Source: Silene conica (lineage: Eukaryota; Streptophyta; Magnoliopsida; Caryophyllales; Caryophyllaceae). From it: DNA of 64,000 nucleotides. The notes beneath the pieces are model-generated. The model saw nothing but the letters and a program-made list of their open reading frames with translations. It searched no databases and was not told the origin of the DNA. A program made the position numbers and the translations under genes. The stretch spans positions 48,874,079 through 48,938,078 of the forward strand of contig CM055313.2 in assembly GCA_029255685.2 (NCBI GenBank), read 5' to 3'. Positions 10,052 through 22,800 of the stretch are shown piece after piece (within the stretch, counting starts at the first letter, position 1; every line of letters begins with the position of its first letter).

Positions 10052-11091
10052 ATGATCAACGCTTAACACCTTCACACAATATCTCAGCCGACACTTCAGG
10101 GTACAAGTTAGAGGGATCGCACGGTGGTTTAGGGTGGCCGTTGGTGGCTCGTTTGACATCTGAAAAAGGGTACACGCGCGATTTCTCTATTCTTTCTAGT
10201 TTTTGTTCAACTTCAATTGATAATCTCGTGTGTTTAATTATGCTTGTAGATTATGATCTTTGTGTAGTTTTAATCTGTGAAGTACAGTAGTCATACTTGG
10301 ATCATAGTCGGGTCACCGTTGACCCCTATTGACCGTCGTTTTGTGGTGGTTTGACCCCCTGCCATAGACGGGTTACAGTGGTTCTTTTATCGTTTTGTAT
10401 GGGGGGGTGTTTGTGTTCTGTTTCGTTTTATTATGTGTCTATATTTCGTACGTTTGTTAGGGTCGTTTGAAAGGTAGTAGTCAAGGGGTCCATGTGGTGG
10501 TTATTGCGGTGGTTCTTGGTGGGTCAGGTTGGTACTGGAGTAGGGTTCGAATTGGAGTTGTGTGGTGATGAGTCGTTTTTTTTCTGAACAAGTGTCTGAA
10601 CAGGGACTTTGCACTGTAATTTATTTCCAATCCTTTTTCCTATAATCATGGATGTGCGGGTAGTTTGTGAGGGGGTAGTGCGGAGTCTGTAGTGGTGGAC
10701 CTGGTGGTGGGTTGTGGTTGTTGTGGGCGGCTTCTAAGTGAGTTTTGTTTTGCTACCAAAATCATAAAAACAAGCGCTGTGGTGGTATGGCTGGTTTCTG
10801 TGCGTCTGTTTGGTGCCGTGGGAGGCTGACGACGGCCACTAACCTCCTCCCTGGGATCACCCCCGCTCAAGGGCGAGCCTGGTGGTGCCAGCGGGGAGGC
10901 CAGGGGTTCCAGTGGGCGTTGGAAGTGGTGGTTGATAGGGTTGTCACGGCAGGAGGGTGATTGCGAATGGGCTGTTTGCTGTTTGCTTGTTTGTACGGTT
11001 TTGCGAATTCTTTTTTTTTACGTGATTCAATTGTGGGTTAGTGGTGTTGTAATCATTTCTTTATTAAACATAATCATTAGTGTTAATCATG

Positions 11092-11121
11092 GTTATTATT
11101 ATTATTATTATTATTATTATT
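11092..11121. repeat. TTA microsatellite in LTR G
   Basis: About ten uninterrupted TTA units in a generally TTA-rich stretch. Confidence 0.9.
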
Positions 11122-12245
11122 GTTTTATTATTATTGTTGTTATTCGTATGATTGTTTGATTATAATTATTGCTAATGATATTATTAGTATTTAGTAATTT
11201 TGGGTGAGTGATATTATTAGTAGTATTAATCATGTTTTAATAATTAGTCTAATTATTATTGTGTAGTTATTCATAATTATATTGTTGTAATATCGATTTA
11301 AGTAATAATCGTTTAATTGGTCATAGGCTACTTTTAGCAAGTCTATAATTAGTAAGTCTATAATTGATATGTATATGAGCATGTCTATCTATATTTCTAT
11401 AGTGTGTTATGAATAAGCCAGATGTGTATATGATCAAGTGGATCGTTAGTGTTGTTTGAACGAGTAGAATTTGATATAAGTAATATTTATAGGAACGGAA
11501 TTCGAGGAGGAACATTACTAGACGGTGTTTGCGTATTTCAGATTTGCTATTCCAGGTAGGTTACACTGGAACTACTTTTGCATTGTGTTATGTTTGTATG
11601 TGAATTGGATGCTATGGATGCAAGTATCATTATTTATGAGATGCATATACAGTCTTGGTTCTTTATTATTGCATTCATAAGCATGGCATAAGTACGGTTA
11701 CAGATTGAGATGATGATGAGATATTATTGGGCCCATGGTAGCTCTGCAGGGCTAGACCTGGTGACCTCAGCTGTTATGCTGGTGTTCGGCGACGGCCGAG
11801 TATAGTCTGCCGGGAGGTTCGGTATGGCTGGGAGTCACGGGTTTGAGAATGAAAAATGAGAATGAGAATGAGATTGAGATTGGCATATCATGGCATTGCA
11901 TATCATTTATATCGTGTTCACCTACGATGATCCGAAATGGGGAGTAGATATTTCAGGTCAAAGACAGACGGACTAGGATCTGGGCTTGGAGGAGAGAGAC
12001 TTGGAATAGACTCACCTAGTTATAGATCACCTAGCTTGTAATAGTTCGTTTGTACTTTTCATATGTTGTGTTTTGGGTTTTAGACTTGGCATGTAATAGT
12101 TTGGTTTTGACTCTTGATTAAGTAACTTAAAGTACTGTTTATCTTTCACTATGATTATCTCTTACCCTGGGTTACCCAGGATGGTAATAGCCTTATTTAC
12201 CCTGGAAGTCCTAGTTCAGGCTCCTAGGTAAATGGGGGTGTTACA

Positions 12246-12729
12246 ATTCCCTTGCAGAATCCCTAAGAGAAAATAAACATAGTTTGTTTAATCTGGTCCT
12301 GTGTCACTCCTCATTGGCCGAGCCTCCAAATTTGTTTTTCTCAACCATAGTAATATAGGCAGACTTTGCCTCGAATGGTTTCTCAGTACCTGCAGGTAAA
12401 GTGAACCCTTTGTATAGGTCCTTTACCTGAGGCATGAAGTGACTGGCAATAGTAGCTTCCTCTGTCATGTTTTCTTCTTCTTTTGGGAAAACTTGCAAGT
12501 AGGTATAAGATGGTGTTTTTGGTGAAGGCGGATTGTGAGGTGAGTTTGGTTGTTAAGTTGGTGTTTTTGGTGAAGATGGTAATGGTTGTTGTTGGAAGAT
12601 GTCCTCTTGGAATAAGGAAGATGGTGAACCTCCTTCCTTACTCGCTAAAAGTTGCTTCCTATTTTCTCTAAAAGCCCTCTCAAGCTCGTGGTCAAGTGGT
12701 AGGAGTTCTCCTTGAACTGACCTGCGCAT
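12246..12729 (-). pseudogene. element C gag, N-terminal part
   Basis: Minus-strand frame starting at the ATG at 12729-12727, about 100 bp after the primer site, the usual gag start. It reads MRRSVQGELLPLDHELERAF, is stopped by an in-frame TAA near 12552, then continues through MVEKNKFGGSANEE. The following bases (12246-12312) repeat the gag segment at 9583-9643 on the other side of LTR G (GVTQDQIKQTMFIFS region), but lack the about 80 bp that precede it there. The two flanks of G are therefore overlapping, differently deleted copies of the same gag region. Confidence 0.78.
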
Positions 12730-12830
12730 AAGACGGAAACTACAAGAAAAAAGTGAGAAGGTTTAAGGAACAAAAGTTCCTTAAACAAAAAAGAAAAAAA
12801 AACAAGAAACAATAAACACTGGCGTCACCT

Positions 12831-12847
12831 CCCCGGCAACAGCGCCA
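12831..12847 (-). promoter_or_regulatory. primer binding site of element C (tRNA-Asp)
   Basis: On the plus strand CCCCGGCAACAGCGCCA equals the 3' end of plant tRNA-Asp with one difference (A for G). The minus strand thus carries the primer site, six bases inside the LTR end at 12853. tRNA-Asp priming is typical of the Athila group. Confidence 0.8.
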
Positions 12848-13446
12848 AAATTTGATGCCCGTCGTTGAGGGTACCAAAGATAAATTTATAATTTCCTAAA
12901 CTTAAACTATAGATAGTGAAAGTCAGGGTCGAACCACAAGGAGGTGGGGAATGTTTATTGTTTGATGCTAATGTTTAAAGTCACAAAATTGGGGGTTGAT
13001 TGGTTGTTTACTTAGTCTAAAGCAAGGATTAAAAATAAAACAAGTAAATAAAGATGATAATAAAACAGTAATAAAGGGATGCTAGGATGTTTGGGTAACA
13101 AATAGCTAAGGTAATATAAATCCTAAGGTCAACATGTATTGCAGTCGCGTAAGGGGTGTAACATATCCTTTCGGTCTATGGTACCTAATAGCTCCTTTCG
13201 GCCTATGCTATTAGTTCCTTAGGTCTCACAATTATTGGGTGTCAACAATAAGGGTGATTCCTAAATTCTAGGTCACATACCTTTCAGTCTTGAGTAACCT
13301 AGCCGTCTTAAGGTGTAAACCAATGCCCTTCCCGTATCTTTCAATCTTGGATAGGTCATTACTAACATCCTACAAGTCTCCTTTCAGTCTCGTCGTAGGG
13401 TATTATGATTTACGAATTAAAACGAAACAGAAAACATACGCGAGTG

Positions 13447-13520
13447 GGTCGACCGACCGGCTAGCCCAGTCAGCCGACCACCGCCTTGGTCGACCGACCT
13501 ATTATCTGAGTCGGCCGACC
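13447..13520. repeat. palindrome block 3, in the LTR of element C
   Basis: GGTCGACCGACC at 13447 and 13488, with variants AGTCAGCCGACC at 13468 and AGTCGGCCGACC at 13509. Each pair keeps the 21-bp pitch; the pairs are only 20 bp apart here. Confidence 0.9.
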
Positions 13521-13957
13521 ACGGCCCTACTACAGGTCGGTTTCGGAAGTTTATACTACCCATGCATATTCATCCCCTACATCCTAACATAAGTATTTAG
13601 CTGCGCATGGTTATTGAAACAACAATAAAAACAGGGATAAACATGGCAATCATAATAACTATCAATCTAAACATGCAATTTACGATAAAGCTTTGGGATT
13701 CTATCTTAAACCGAATGCGATAATAATAAGAACAATAATAAAACTAAATTAAGGAAGAATTACCAGAAATTGGAATTAAGATGGAAAGGAACAAACTTTA
13801 TTTAATGCTTGAATGATTGATGAACAACTAAAGTGCTTGAGAATTATTGAAAGATTGTAATTAAATTACAAGACGGAATAAAACTGAATTATGAACTTAA
13901 TGAATCTCTATTAAAAACTGAATGATTCTCGATAATTAACCCTAAACGAAAGATTAG

Positions 13958-13965
13958 TTTATATA
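13958..13965 (-). promoter_or_regulatory. TATA box in the 5' LTR of element C
   Basis: On the minus strand CTATATAAAC is a canonical TATA box, upstream of the tRNA-Asp primer site by about 1.1 kb, and GTTTAGGGTTAATT follows within 20 bp. Assigned from sequence alone. Confidence 0.55.
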
Positions 13966-14039
13966 GGGCGGCAATTAGGAGTCTCCTAAAGACTCCAACA
14001 CTTCTTATGGACTTCCGAAAAGCTTCTGGGCTGCGCTGA

Positions 14040-14152
14040 GGTCGGTCGACCTACTATGTGGGTCGGTCGACCTCTTTACGGGCTTCAGGAAAATTCTGGG
14101 CTTTCCATAACAGAGATCTGGTCGGCCGACCCAAGTAGAAGGTCGGTCGACC
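14040..14152. repeat. palindrome block 4, in the LTR of element C
   Basis: GGTCGGTCGACC at 14040, 14061 and 14141 and GGTCGGCCGACC at 14120. Pairs keep the 21-bp pitch; the pairs are 59 bp apart. Confidence 0.95.
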
Positions 14153-14400
14153 CGTTTCCGCGTTAGATTGCTATGATTCGTCGCGGTTTGACTTTTGGTA
14201 CTTGATTAATGATTCTAGTTGACTTTCTTCGTTCCTTAGTTATGCAAAAATCTCGAGGGCATAAGTTTGGTGTAAAATTGCCCCTTTTCCGCATAAATCT
14301 GCAAAAGTACATAAAAATACGAAAGTAGACAATTGTTGGGAAATAAGGGCTAAAACATAGTAAATGAGCGACCAAATGCGTGTAAAAATAGATGAAAAAC

Positions 14401-17362
14401 ATCATGAAGTAGACACGCATCTGTACATAAATGGAAAACAATTTGAACATTGTTCAAACAACACACAAGCATGTAAGTCACACATAAACAACCAAAGAGA
14501 AACAGATCGGAACATCAAGAAACTCAAAGCACAACAAGGTCAATAAGGAAGCTAACTAAGACAAGGCATCAAAACCATCATTTCCAAAGTCAAGGACGGT
14601 TCTCAACAAGAGAGGAAGGGAGGAAAACCACAAGGAACATGAGCATGGGAACAAGAGCTTAAAGATAAGGAGGAAGGGATAACTCTCCCAGGATACGGAG
14701 ACACTAACCACTCGATCCACAAAAGAAACATTGTTATCACAATTCCTTGCACACCTCAGAGAACAGCTCTTTCAATCCATATCACTCTCAAGGTTTCCTT
14801 AACTCACTTGGGTCACTCATTTCTAGATTATCTACGGTTCAAGGTACCTCATTACCAAAGTGTTTCATCATTCACGATCCATATCCAACAATTAACAACC
14901 TCCAAAAGGCTAGGTCCAACACTACTGACAAGGTCTCACTCATACTCAGCTGACATAAGCTATGCGTCTCCAACTAAGGTGAAACATCAAACAAAGACCA
15001 CAACTTAGGACCCATCACACATTAGGTCATTCAATCAACCCAAACAAAGTCCAACATACTCATACCGATAACCAAAATATGAAAGTCGCATTCTCTGAAT
15101 CTCATATGTTCCCACACAAAGACCGTGAGATACTCACCCACATCCTCAAATTCCAAAGCACAACACGATATTCCTCGACTCGAAAAAGGTCCAAACATAG
15201 GACTGCCGATCCAACAAACAAGCATCTAGTTCCATCTACTCAAGGTCTCTCAACCCAAACCACAAATTACATCTTATAACATCGATTACCACGTTCTATC
15301 ACCATAAGGAGGACATTCAGTCCAAAAGGCAACAACTCTCATCCAACGGTTTCTATTTAGCCACTAACACTCTCAAAGAATCCCATTGACAACTCCACTC
15401 TAGCGATTGTCACCAAAACATAGGAAGCACTCTTACAGCTAAGTCTTTAACACAAAACCACTAGGATGGCATACCACCTCATTACCTAAGGATATCATTG
15501 CAACCTCTCTCAACTAACTTCGATAAAACCAAACCAAAGGTCCTCAAACACATATTACCACTCCACCGACCAAGTCGACCTCACAACTAAGCATGAAGAA
15601 AGACGGCAAGATTTACAAAGATAAGGGCATGATACAAACTCAGAGGGAAAACGAGATACCGCAGCTCGAGAGAGAAAGGGAGAGAGACAAGGTAATAAGA
15701 TTGGAAATTCCAGGCTAAGGATGCCAATGAAAGTGAAGCCCGAAATGGAAGAGTAAGCATTAGAGTTAAGAAGATATAAGATATGACCGAAGGTCAAGTA
15801 AGAATTGTTAGGAAAGCATAGCTCGGTAGAGTTCACAAGGAGGAAGAAAGAGGAAGAGAAGCGTTGAAGCAAGGTTAGGATTTCAACTGGCACAAATCTC
15901 AAGGCTCGGGATTCCTGGGATCCTCACAAGGCTTTCAACTCCTATTTCCAAATTCACGCAGGTCGACAAATTTTTTTCTAAGACACATCTTCCCAAATGG
16001 TCCACCATACGATAAGCTCTTCCAAAATTAAGGTGCACTGCCATCTCAACATCCACAAATTTTTAAAATTCGGGTATATCTATATCTTAAATTCCTCAAA
16101 TGATAATTCTATAACACTCCAGGATCAACCGTCTCTATACCATTATTAACTTTTAGTTCATCACTTTACTCTATCTCAATCCCATAATAGTAGTAGATTC
16201 CTCAAAATTCATCAGTACGTTAGAATGTGAAGGTTAAGGTTCACTAACAACGTCCTCACACTTCTATATAAGGAACCCAAACATTCTTTAAATATCTTAG
16301 GCTCTAAAAGCCACAAGTCCACAAGTTGTATTTCACTACACCATCAAGACATTCCAAAATATGACCTTTGAGCAACTCCACTAATAGCATAACACTAATT
16401 CCGTTCAAGGAACTAAGAGCATAAATTCAATAAATACTTCTAAGGCCACAATACTAATTCCTCCATTACTCATCCATAATTATGAACAACTCTCATTCAC
16501 CAAAGGTATCATGCCTATTAAACTAAGCACGGATTCCCCAAATCAAGTATTACTAGCTCACTTTACTGATCTATTCATCTTTATTAGTATCCCAAGCATA
16601 CTTCCCAAATTCATATTTATGAGTTCTAACACTTCCTTTGTACTCTTGAACCAACACATTTCAATCCAAAGGCTCTCAATCGCAATAATGATTCCAAAGG
16701 ACAAGTTTCACCAAGTATCACACTTGCCACTCACTTTCTAAGTCAGAAATCCTATCAACCAATTCCACTCACCAAAGGCAAACAACTAAGCATCAAGTTC
16801 ACCAAGACATAGCTTGTTACAAAACCTAAACTATCCCAAAAACATTAACTTTACCAAAGAAGGTTAAGGGGTCATCCTTTAACAAGTTCCTCAATTTCCA
16901 ACTACTAATGTAAGCTACTTATGAAGTGCCAAGAGAAGAGGAAAGTAACAAGCATGGGGTTAAGTCGGAAGGTTACAAAAGTAGCTTCCGAGGCAAGATA
17001 GAAGAGAGTTTAAGAAAAAGGAAATGCGTCCGGAGACAAGAGAAGAAAGGGGATGCATGATAATAAGAGGTAAATTAGGGAACAAGGAAGGATTTACCAA
17101 AGAAAACAAGAATCTTCCAACTTCCGGTAGGCACCAGTCTTTCTCGCCATTCAGATGAGCTCACGATTCACCTGTTCTAAAGCACAATAATAAACTCAAG
17201 AACAATTAACACACCTGTTATACCTAACATAGAGAAATCGCCATACAGACTACCACTTGGTCCTTAAATCTACCCATCTCTCATTCATTATTTCAGGTCA
17301 AGTTCATATTCAAGTTGGGGTACACGTGCGTGCGTCGGGAGCATTACTGCTCTGATACCAAC
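14401..17362 (-). other. internal region of LARD-like element D, no genes
   Basis: Nearly 3 kb of A/C-rich sequence with only short chance frames. It ends at a tRNA-Met type primer site (17349-17360) next to an LTR, so it is the inside of a retroelement on the minus strand. Its length is near that of the internal region of E (2.91 kb). The left border with element C is not sharp. A purine-rich part at 15590-15700 is the only clear compositional feature. Confidence 0.55.
17349..17360 (-). promoter_or_regulatory. primer binding site of element D (initiator tRNA-Met)
   Basis: Plus strand GCTCTGATACCA is the complement of TGGTATCAGAGC, the usual plant primer site for initiator tRNA-Met. It lies two bases inside the LTR end at 17363. 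Confidence 0.85.
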
Positions 17363-18002
17363 TGTGACACCCCGCAATATTACATAAAAATAAACAAGAA
17401 ACTTGCAGCGGAAATACGGTATTTTAAAAACTTTCGACATATATAAATAAACTTAATCGCGGAATATCAAAACAACGTACGGAAGATTAGACTAAAGAAA
17501 AAGTATTACTTATACAAGATAAAAGAATGTTTACAAGGGGATAAGGTATCCCTCAATAGCAACATAATTTAAATCTAAGCTAAACGTATATAGGTAATTG
17601 TCGACTAATCAACAATGCTCGCTAGCCACACGTCTTCCCCAAACAGCACCAACCTACATACATGAAACATGTACGCCACAGTCAGTGGGGAGTAACTCGA
17701 GGTTCTCCCAGCCACTTTTTGTCAGAAAACACGTAAATGATAATACAACACAACATATACATATGAACATGCATATGCAATGATAAATAATCAAAAATGA
17801 GATATTCAAATATGACAAACACGATTAAACATGAACCAACAAGTGAATCATAATCAAAGTCATTATGCGAACAAATATCAAACGGATAATCAACCATGTG
17901 AATGACACAACGGCCAACACTTGATGGCATGTTCATTCACACAAACAACAAGCAAGTAATTGACTCAGAGGCCAACACTAGATGGCATGGCCAATCATAG
18001 GG
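17363..18002 (-). repeat. 5' LTR of element D, cut by copia A2
   Basis: Begins TGTGACACCCCGC beside the primer site and runs 640 bp to where A2 begins at 18003. The terminal word resembles those of E and G (TGTAACACCCC). It contains a short direct repeat, GGCCAACAC near 17912 and 17970, each followed by GATGGCATG. The remainder of this LTR should lie beyond the far end of A2, which is not recognisable in the window. Confidence 0.75.
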
Positions 18003-18988
18003 TGGGGAATAAAGCATGTATTCGCCCTAAACATGAAGGATTATAACGAATTTACCAGTTGTGAATTATGGTCATAAGATAATTAAAAACATGAAAAGAA
18101 TACAACCTTTGGTCCTTGTGCTAAAGGCCTAAGAACAGGAACTAAAGCAAATTCCCTTCTATAACTTGCACCCAAGACTTGATTGAGACGATGCCGCGTG
18201 TGCTAGAAATACTCTTCAATTGCCTTGCAATAGGGGTAGAGCTATTGTGAGTTTTGATGTGAGATCTGAGTTTTGGGAAAAGAATGTTATCAAAAACCTA
18301 ATTCTTGAGATTGTGAATTAACCAGTAGTCTGACAAAAGGAGAAGGACTCTTCTTTTGTATTGATTGGGTCGGCCGAACGGGATAGGGTAAGAGTGGGCT
18401 TTTTCCACTCTTACCTTATTCCTTTGCGTGATTCGACCCGTTTTGCTAAATATTATTCGCGGGATTTTAATTACAAATCGCACACATGTTATCAGATATT
18501 AATGCAGTCGATGTATTAATAATGGTCTGATAAAATTACGATATTGTATAATTACCCAAATTAATATAACTGTTTATATTAATACGCGAATACAATATTT
18601 AATTAAATATAACCGTTTACATTTAATTTACGAATTAATCATGTAATCCGTATTAGCTAAAATTATTTAATCCGTATTAAATAATAATCTCAACATCTTA
18701 TTGACTAATTTAATAGTCAATACCTCTGACTAACTGTTTAGTCGTATCCGGCATAAATGTGACTATATTTTCATACCTTCACATCTCTCAAACGTGTCCT
18801 ATAGGTGTGACGTATAGGGACCAGTTGATCACCGCCATCCGTATGACAATAACGTCAAACTTATCTAGCAAGCCAACCGTTATTCATAAACGTGGATCAA
18901 CAGATAATAATACTGAAGTATGCCCTTGTGATCCTTTAAGAGATTTAGTAAGTCATTGTACTAACTGTCAAGGACACCAGCCCCAACA
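18003..18988 (-). repeat. 3' LTR of copia A2 (986 bp)
   Basis: On the minus strand it starts TGTTGGGGCTGG and ends CCCCA. Same length as the A1 LTR. A nearly complete hairpin lies at about 18330-18361 and the doubled polypurine-tract segment lies just outside it (18989-19085). Confidence 0.9.
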
Positions 18989-19851
18989 ATCTCCCACTTG
19001 TCCGTACAAGGGTATGTGCAATGACGTTATCACACTACATGTGGACGACACAAGCTCCAACAAACTCCCACTTGTCCGTACAAGTGTAGGTGCGATAACC
19101 GATTCTCATATCCATTTAAAATTTCTCCCACTCAATGTAAGACAATTTGCAAATCCGCATTCGCAAAGGTCGTATCTCACAAGCGATCAGTATCAAGAGT
19201 GGTTTCTCCGACTAAAGAGTAACTTAACTGATACAACGAATCTGTATTCGAGCATGTCCATGCATTTCAGTTACTACTCCTCGAGTGGCCCTGAGAAATG
19301 ATAAAATCCTGATAATGGTTTGGATATTTCCCTCAAATCGAATCCTGCCGATGTAAGCGCAGCATTAAATAACCCAGAAAAAATCCTCTTGGCCCCTGTT
19401 ACGGTGACCGTGGGAAAGAAACCAAAGTTACCCAAAATCTGCCTTAATCTCAAGAGACAGTTGAAAGTCAAAAGACTCGACTCTAAGGAACACTATGGAG
19501 GTCCTATCCACGACCTGGCATCCAATGTTATAAAACATTTAGGACTACATAATGATGTCACGGGGTGTCCTACGAGATATCCGTATAACTCGCCTTTGTG
19601 ACTGGTCAGTCAGTCGTTTGACTTATGGCTTGTTGAACCCACCATCAACCAACGTCACAAAATGATTACCTGAGTTATCAGCTCAAGTGGGTAATCAAGG
19701 ACTAAAACGATGTAATGTTATTCAGTTCACTTTGTGGTGATCAAAATTGGCGTACAATTCCACATGAAAAACAAAACATTATATATCATAACAATGAGGT
19801 TGAATAGAGCACACGAGAAAATGAATTATTACATGTGAAGGTAAAAGAGTA

Positions 19852-22800
19852 CTACAACTTAGGAACACATCTAATTCCCATGGAATGAATGTGTCCTTCA
19901 TGCTTATCACGTGGTAATGCTTTTGTGAGAGGATCAGCTATGTTGTCATCCGTTGCTATCTTATCAATAAATATCTCCTTTTGCTCCACGTAATCTCTGA
20001 TTAGATGAGCTTTCCGTTGTACATGTCTAGCTTTGTTGCTAGACTTATGCTCCTTAGCTTGGAAGATGGCACCTTTATTGTCGCAATAAACGGTGATTGG
20101 GTCATTCGAACTAGACACTACTGAGAGTCCTTGTAAGAATTGACGCATCCATATTGCTTCCTTAGCTACTTCCGAGGCGGCATAGTACTCGGACTCAGTC
20201 GTAGAATCTGCTGTAACACGTATTCTGTTTAGAACTTTTCCAGCTGACAGCAGCGCCATTAAGAGTAAAAACAAATCCAGACTGAGATTTCGAGTCGTCT
20301 TCATCCGTTTGGAAGCTAGCATCTGCGTAAACCGTGGCGCAGAGCGTCGAGTCGCCTCCGTAAGTCAATCCCCAATCTTTAGTCCTCCGTAGGTACTTAA
20401 GAATGTTTTTCACGGCCATCCAGTGTTGTTCACCTGGATGAGCTTGAACTCGACTTGTCATACTCAATGCATATACAACGTCTGGACGTGTGCAAATCAT
20501 GGCATACATGATCGATCCTATAGCTGAAACAAAAGGAATCCGACTCATGCGCTCTTTCTCTTCCAATGTCTTAGCTTCTTGAGTCTTGCTCAAGTGAAGC
20601 CCAGTAGTCATAGGAAGGAACCCTTTCTTGGAGTTCGTCATGTTGAATCTCTCTAGAATCTTATCTATGTAAGACTCCTGACTGAGACAACATCCGTCGT
20701 GATCTATCCCTGTAGATACGGATGCCCAAAATTCTTTGTGCCTCTCCCAGATCTTTCATCTGGAAATGGTTTTTCAACCATGCTTTAACCGAAGAAAGGA
20801 GAGGTATATCATTCCCAATCAAGAGTATGTCATCGACATACAGTACCAGGAAGACAATCTTGCTCCCACTCGACTTGATATAGAGACATGGTTCCTCGAC
20901 TGATCGAATAAACCCATTCTCTTTCATCACTTGGTCGAAGCGATGATTCCAACTCCGCGATGCTTGCTTAAGTCCATAGATGGAACGCTTAAGTTTGCAA
21001 ACTTTCTTAGGATGTACTGGATCAATAAAACTCTCGGGTTGTACCATGTACAACTCTTCCTCCAAATAACCGTTTAAGAAGGCGGTTTTAACGGCCATTT
21101 GCCAGATTTCATAATCGTGAAATGCGGCGATCGCTAAGATAATCCGAATGGAACGTAGCATGACTACGGGTGCAAAGATCTCATCGTAGTGCAAGCCTGG
21201 CACTTGGGTGAAACCTTTAGCAACTAGTCTTGCCTTATGGATATCTTGTTTACCTTCCACGACATGCTTTATTTTGTAAACCCATTTGCATTGAAGGGGA
21301 CGTACCTTTGCAGGTAGGTCCACAAGATCCCACACGTTGTTCTCATACATGGAGTCCATCTCGGATTGCATGGCTTCTAGCCATAGCTTTGAGTCAGAAC
21401 TAGTCATGGCACCTTTATAGGTTGTGGGTTCATTACCCTCGAGGAGTAAGACGTCATCTATGTCATGTTCCTCGACCATACCAATGTATCTGTCCGGAGG
21501 AATAGAGACTCTTCCAGACCTCTTAGGTTCCTCAGGAATATCTACCGTAGCCTCGGTTGAAAGAACTGTTTCCTCCAATGGTTGCTCGGTATTTGGTTCT
21601 TGAATCTCCGATAAATCGAAGGTTCTATTACTCGACTTGTTCTCGAGAAATTCTTTCTCTAAGAACGTCGCACTAGCCGCAACAAAAACACCTTGTTCGG
21701 TTGGCGAGTAGAAGTAATGACCTAACGTTCCTTTTGGATAGCCTATAAAGTCTGTCTTGACCGATCGCGGGCCGAGCTTATCCTCATGTCTCCACTTGAC
21801 ATAAGCCTCGCAGCCCCAAACCCGAATAAAGGACAAGTTAGGGACCGTTCCCTTCCATAATTCGTATGGAGTCTTGTCAACAGCTTTAGACGGACTTCGG
21901 TTAAGTATTAGAGCGGCCGACAAAAGAGCATAGCCCTACAATGAATCAGGCACAACGGTGTGACTCATCATGGATCGAACCATATCAAGTAGAGTTCGAT
22001 TTCTCCGTTCGGACACACCATTTAATTGCGGTGTTCCCGGTGGAGTCAACTGTAGAACGATACCACAGTCTTTAAGGTGTTGATCAAACTCGTGTGAAAG
22101 ATATTCGCCACCACGATCAGAACGTAGTGCTTTAATCTTTCTTCCCAGTTGGTTCTGTACCCGATTCTGGTATTCTTTGAACTTGTCAAAGGATTCACTT
22201 TTATGTTTCATTAAGTAGACATAGCCATATCTACTCAAATCATCTGTGAAAGTGATAAAATACCTATAGCCTTCTCGTGCGTTGATCGACATAGGCCCAC
22301 ATACATCCGTATGTATGAGTCCTAATAGGTCGGCAGCGCGCATTCCAACACCTTTGAAGGAAATACGAGTCATCTTACCGATGACACATGATTCACACGT
22401 GCCATATGATTCGAAATCAAAGGCCGAGATAGCTCTGTTCTGTATGAGCTGTTTTACGCGTTTCTCATTTATGTGTCCCATACGACAATGCCATAGATAA
22501 GTTTGATCTTTGTCACCTACCTTTATTCTCTTGTTATTCACATGTAATATTTCGGTGGTTTGATCTAAAACATAAATTCCATTCATGGAAACTGCCTTGC
22601 CATAAATCATATTGTGTAATGAGAAAATGCAACTGTTATTTTCTATTACAAATGCAAAACCAAGTTTGTCAAGTGTAGAAACTGAAATAATGTTTTTGGA
22701 CAAACTAGGAACATAATAACAGTTATATAAAGATAACTCGAATCCACTTGGAAGCTGGATCACGTATGTTCCCCTCGAGACTGCAGCAACACGTGCTCCA

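Larger units (their letters stand above)
9745..12245 (+). repeat. solo LTR G (2501 bp) of a gypsy-type family related to E
   Basis: Starts TGTAATACCCCG and ends GGGGGTGTTACA, the same terminal words as the LTRs of element E read on their sense strand. Shared internal phrases include TATAGTCTGCCGGGAGGTTC (11802-11821) and the ACCTACGATGATC region near 11931. No internal region or primer site flanks it, so it is a solo LTR. The flanking five bases differ (AGTTT left, ATTCC right), and part of gag of element C is present on both sides, so it was not left by a simple insertion. It contains a TATA box, a telo-box and a TTA microsatellite. Confidence 0.8.
5902..14400 (-). mobile_element. Athila-like Ty3/gypsy element C, degenerate, split by LTR G
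   Basis: Minus-strand element seen in two parts, 5902-9744 and 12246 to about 14400. Read on the minus strand it has a 5' LTR (12853 to about 14350-14450, outer limit unclear), a primer site matching the 3' end of plant tRNA-Asp, a gag and protease pseudogene (12729-7242), a long non-coding tail (7241-5940) and a scrap of 3' LTR at 5902-5960. There is no reverse transcriptase or integrase in the expected place, so it is either a gag-protease-only derivative or internally deleted. The gag, protease and tRNA-Asp primer site together point to the Athila group. Copia A1 seems to have entered its 3' LTR. Confidence 0.75.
12853..14400 (-). repeat. 5' LTR of element C (outer limit uncertain)
   Basis: Inner end TGATGCCCG lies beside the primer site. 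The region is non-coding. A minus-strand TATA box is at 13958-13965, with GTTTAGGGTT downstream. Palindrome blocks 3 and 4 lie at 13447-13520 and 14040-14152. A scrap of the opposite LTR at 5902-5960 aligns weakly with 14141-14200. The outer border could not be placed more exactly than about 14350-14450. Confidence 0.6.

Noticed and set aside
14401-17362. Possible genes in the inside of element D (frames of 60-115 codons)
   Set aside because: All are short, lack domains and fall on both strands at chance density. The region is explained as the ORF-less inside of a LARD-like element.
18759-19301. 180-codon plus-strand frame over the A2 3' region and LTR (counterpart 4681-5145 in A1)
   Set aside because: It is antisense to the copia element and spans the LTR border and polypurine tract. 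Its conservation follows from the two copies being recent.
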